Origin: an uncultured Clostridia bacterium
Lineage (GTDB): Bacteria; Bacillota_A; Clostridia; Christensenellales; Borkfalkiaceae
Direction of reading: 5' to 3'
DNA length: 10,952 nt
NCBI GenBank assembly: GCA_934292955.1
Contig: CAKQXZ010000071.1
Location: 1 to 10,952, forward strand
In this document: positions 10,217 to 10,952 of the stretch, piece after piece
How positions within the stretch are numbered: the stretch's first letter is position 1
Layout: each line of letters begins with the position of its first letter
Program-made: the position numbers and the translations under genes
The notes under the pieces: model-generated
Database searches by the model: none
What the model saw: the letters and a program-made list of their open reading frames with translations, nothing else
What the model was told of the DNA's origin: nothing

Positions 10217-10235
10217 TTATCATATAAAGAAAATG

Positions 10236-10268
10236 CGCCGCACTCCGAAATACGGAATGCGGCGTTTT
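10236..10268 (+). terminator. Intrinsic terminator of the phosphoribosyltransferase gene
   Basis: Arms 10236-10247 and 10253-10264 form a GC-rich 12-pair helix around AAATA with one C-A mismatch (10243/10257), followed by TTTTCATT. It begins 20 bases after the stop codon. In the - RNA the mismatch is a G-U pair and the helix is followed by CAUUUUCUUU, so it may also stop transcription arriving from the right. Confidence 0.8.
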
Positions 10269-10308
10269 CATTACATGCTTACAAAACATTATTTTTTTTG
10301 ATATTCTC

Positions 10309-10438
10309 AAAAAACGCTGTATAGCAAAACGCAATCTGCACTCAATGCAAATTGCGTTTTGTTAAAAATATATGATAAGGGGGAAAATGATGAGCATCTT
10401 CAAGTGTAAGCCGTATTGCTCTCGCAACCTTTTTACGA
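10309..10438 (-). ncRNA. Candidate small RNA of about 130 nt with a C-rich stretch
   Basis: A strong promoter (10444-10472) predicts a start near 10438, and a hairpin at 10325-10361 plus U-run at 10309-10314 predicts the end. The predicted RNA has a 5' hairpin (CUCG...CGAG, arms 10422-10425 and 10435-10438), a second possible hairpin (GAGCA...UGCUC), then an apparently unpaired AUUUUCCCCCUUAUC followed by an AU-rich run and the terminator. C-rich unpaired stretches in Firmicutes small RNAs commonly pair with ribosome binding sites of target mRNAs. It does not match SRP RNA, 6S RNA, tmRNA or RNase P RNA as I know them. The ends and the very existence of the transcript are predictions. Confidence 0.5.
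10325..10361 (-). terminator. Long hairpin, probable terminator of the candidate small RNA
   Basis: Arms 10325-10340 and 10346-10361 form 16 pairs around a 5-base loop. In the - RNA all pairs are canonical or G-U (one G-U at 10336/10350), and the 3' arm ends GCGUUUUG, followed by CUAUACAGCGUUUUUU. In the + RNA there is one C-A mismatch and the tail GUUAAAAA is a poor termination signal, which favours the - strand as the working direction. Confidence 0.65.
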
Positions 10439-10464
10439 GCGTTATTATACTATCCGTTTTTTAG
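10387..10464 (+). CDS. Possible 25-codon small ORF opposite the candidate small RNA
   Basis: ATG 10387 (or ATG 10390) is preceded by AAGGGGG at 10377-10383, which could act as a ribosome binding site at six bases from the second ATG. The frame runs MMSIFKCKPYC... through a hydrophobic C-terminal third (SVIILSVF) to TAG 10462-10464. No convincing + strand promoter precedes it: TTGATA (10298-10303) with TATAGC (10320-10325) is weak and would place the long hairpin in the leader. The G-run is also simply the complement of the small RNA's C-rich stretch, so the apparent binding site may be a coincidence. I recognise no family. Confidence 0.15.
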   Translation: MMSIFKCKPYCSRNLFTSVIILSVF

Positions 10465-10472
10465 TTTGTAAA
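10444..10472 (-). promoter_or_regulatory. Sigma-A promoter of the candidate small RNA
   Basis: TTTACA (10467-10472), a 17-base spacer and a perfect TATAAT (10444-10449) lie on the - strand. A/T tracts at about 10490-10518 lie upstream and may raise activity or bend the DNA. No protein-coding frame of note follows it, which is why a non-coding transcript is proposed. Confidence 0.75.
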
Positions 10473-10495
10473 GCGTTTGCACCCCACTTTACAAA
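10465..10495. repeat. Perfect 9-bp dyad over the small-RNA -35 box
   Basis: TTTGTAAAG (10465-10473) and CTTTACAAA (10487-10495) are perfect inverted repeats 13 bases apart. The left arm contains the whole -35 hexamer of the - strand promoter. Neither direction has a U-rich tail after the repeat, so an operator is more likely than a terminator. The regulator is unknown. Confidence 0.6.
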
Positions 10496-10533
10496 AAAAA
10501 TTAAAAAAACTTTTTTTTCGACAAATCACACGA

Positions 10534-10561
10534 TATACAAGTTATTCTGCCCGCATATATT
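10534..10561 (+). promoter_or_regulatory. Tentative promoter of the dapA-like gene
   Basis: A sigma-A reading is TATACA (10534-10539), a 16-base spacer and TATATT (10556-10561). A sporulation reading is ATA (10535-10537), 16 bases and CATATATT (10554-10561), 7 of 8 to the sigma-E -10 consensus; CATATATTA also fits the sigma-K pattern CATANNNTA. All readings place the start at or next to ATG 10567, which would make the mRNA nearly leaderless. Confidence 0.3.
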
Positions 10562-10577
10562 ATACTATGAATAACTT
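10539..10577. repeat. Perfect 9-bp dyad spanning the dapA-like start codon
   Basis: AAGTTATTC (10539-10547) and GAATAACTT (10569-10577) are perfect inverted repeats separated by 21 bases that hold the presumed -10 region and the AT of the ATG. It may be an operator or, if transcription begins upstream, a hairpin around the start codon. Confidence 0.55.
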
Positions 10578-10952
10578 AAATCTAAAAGGCGTAATAACAG
10601 CCCTGATCACACCGATGACCCAATCGGGGATAGATTGTGACGCGTTAAAACGAATTGTTTCCGCTCAGAAAAAAGCAAATGTATCTGCCCTTGTATTATT
10701 CGGAACAACCGGAGAACCTCTCAGTCTTTTACCCGAAGAAATTCCATTAGTCTTTGAAACAACAAAAAAACATTGCGGAGATTTGCCTTTAATCTGCGGA
10801 ATATCATCCCCCATAACCTACGCAGCGGTAAAATCGGCAAAATATTTTGCAAAACTCGGCGCGAACGCACTGCTTGTTATTACGCCATATTATTACCGCT
10901 GCAGCGAAGACGGCATATACAGCCATTATAAAGCGATATGCGAAGCGTGCGA
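10567..10952 (+). CDS. dapA: Dihydrodipicolinate synthase family protein (N-terminal part)
   Basis: Class I aldolase-type (beta/alpha)8 barrel that, if a true DapA, condenses pyruvate with aspartate semialdehyde in lysine, diaminopimelate and dipicolinate synthesis. Only 128 codons are in the window; the Schiff-base lysine lies beyond the edge. Seen: N-terminal strand KGVITALITPMT (7-18); FGTTGE (45-50) with Thr47 at the position of E. coli Thr44; LVITPYYY (103-110) with Tyr109 at the Tyr107 position. The segment usually reading PYYNKPTQEG is PYYYRCSEDG here, and the usual GSNST segment is SSPIT, so another member of the DHDPS/NAL superfamily is possible. ATG 10567 is the only start that keeps the conserved N-terminal strand, yet no ribosome binding site precedes it. 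No lysine riboswitch was found upstream. Confidence 0.85.
   Translation, partial: MNNLNLKGVITALITPMTQSGIDCDALKRIVSAQKKANVSALVLFGTTGEPLSLLPEEIPLVFETTKKHCGDLPLICGISSPITYAAVKSAKYFAKLGANALLVITPYYYRCSEDGIYSHYKAICEAC

Noticed and set aside
10298..10325. + strand promoter TTGATA-N16-TATAGC
   Set aside because: The -10 box is only 4 of 6 and sits at the edge of the long hairpin; a transcript would begin inside that hairpin, so a working promoter is unlikely.
10236..10438. Known housekeeping RNA (SRP RNA, 6S RNA, tmRNA, RNase P) in the gap
   Set aside because: None of their conserved segments is visible: no GGAAGG/GCAGCC SRP apical loop, no long 6S-type closing helix with central bubble, no tag reading frame or tRNA-like end.
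10465..10495. Terminator formed by the TTTGTAAAG dyad
   Set aside because: The arms are AT-rich and neither strand has a U-run directly after the helix; an operator fits better.
10217..10566. Lysine riboswitch upstream of the dapA-like gene
   Set aside because: The conserved lysine-aptamer core is not recognisable on the + strand, and the hairpins present are better explained by - strand termination.

Overview
The window looks like chromosomal DNA of an endospore-forming, low-to-moderate GC Gram-positive bacterium, most likely of the class Clostridia. The basis is a threonine T-box leader, a YtxC-type sporulation gene directly upstream of thrS (the Bacillus arrangement), strong AAGGAG-type ribosome binding sites, and the general look of the protein families. 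No phage, insertion sequence, CRISPR array, rRNA or tRNA gene was seen. Most of the window is ordinary housekeeping sequence; the unexplained part is the 350-base gap at 10217-10566.

Left part, + strand (1-3819): the tail of an unidentified reading frame, then leuS (leucyl-tRNA synthetase), then 13 bases later an M18 zinc aminopeptidase. They read as one transcription unit. It ends at a pair of hairpins (3873-3962) shared with the convergent thrS.

Middle, - strand (3976-9588), read right to left: a P-type Ca2+-ATPase and a YtxC-like gene form a two-gene operon behind a promoter that resembles the mother-cell sporulation sigma-E consensus. Right after the YtxC-like stop codon, a sigma-A promoter starts a complete threonine T-box leader (specifier ACC) that controls thrS. 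The leader contains an open frame that extends thrS artificially; the true thrS start is 5910.

Right part, + strand (9608-10952): a phosphoribosyltransferase of the adenine phosphoribosyltransferase type with its own sigma-A promoter and terminator, then the gap, then the first 128 codons of a dihydrodipicolinate synthase family gene cut by the window edge. The gap holds a well-formed - strand promoter, a candidate small RNA of about 130 nt with a C-rich unpaired stretch, its terminator, and two perfect 9-bp dyads, one over the small-RNA -35 box and one over the dapA-like start codon.

Functional reading: the tRNA synthetases and aminopeptidase serve translation and peptide turnover. The Ca2+-ATPase, the YtxC-like protein and possibly the dapA-like gene could connect to sporulation (calcium and dipicolinate supply), but that link is inference from promoter-like motifs and neighbourhood.
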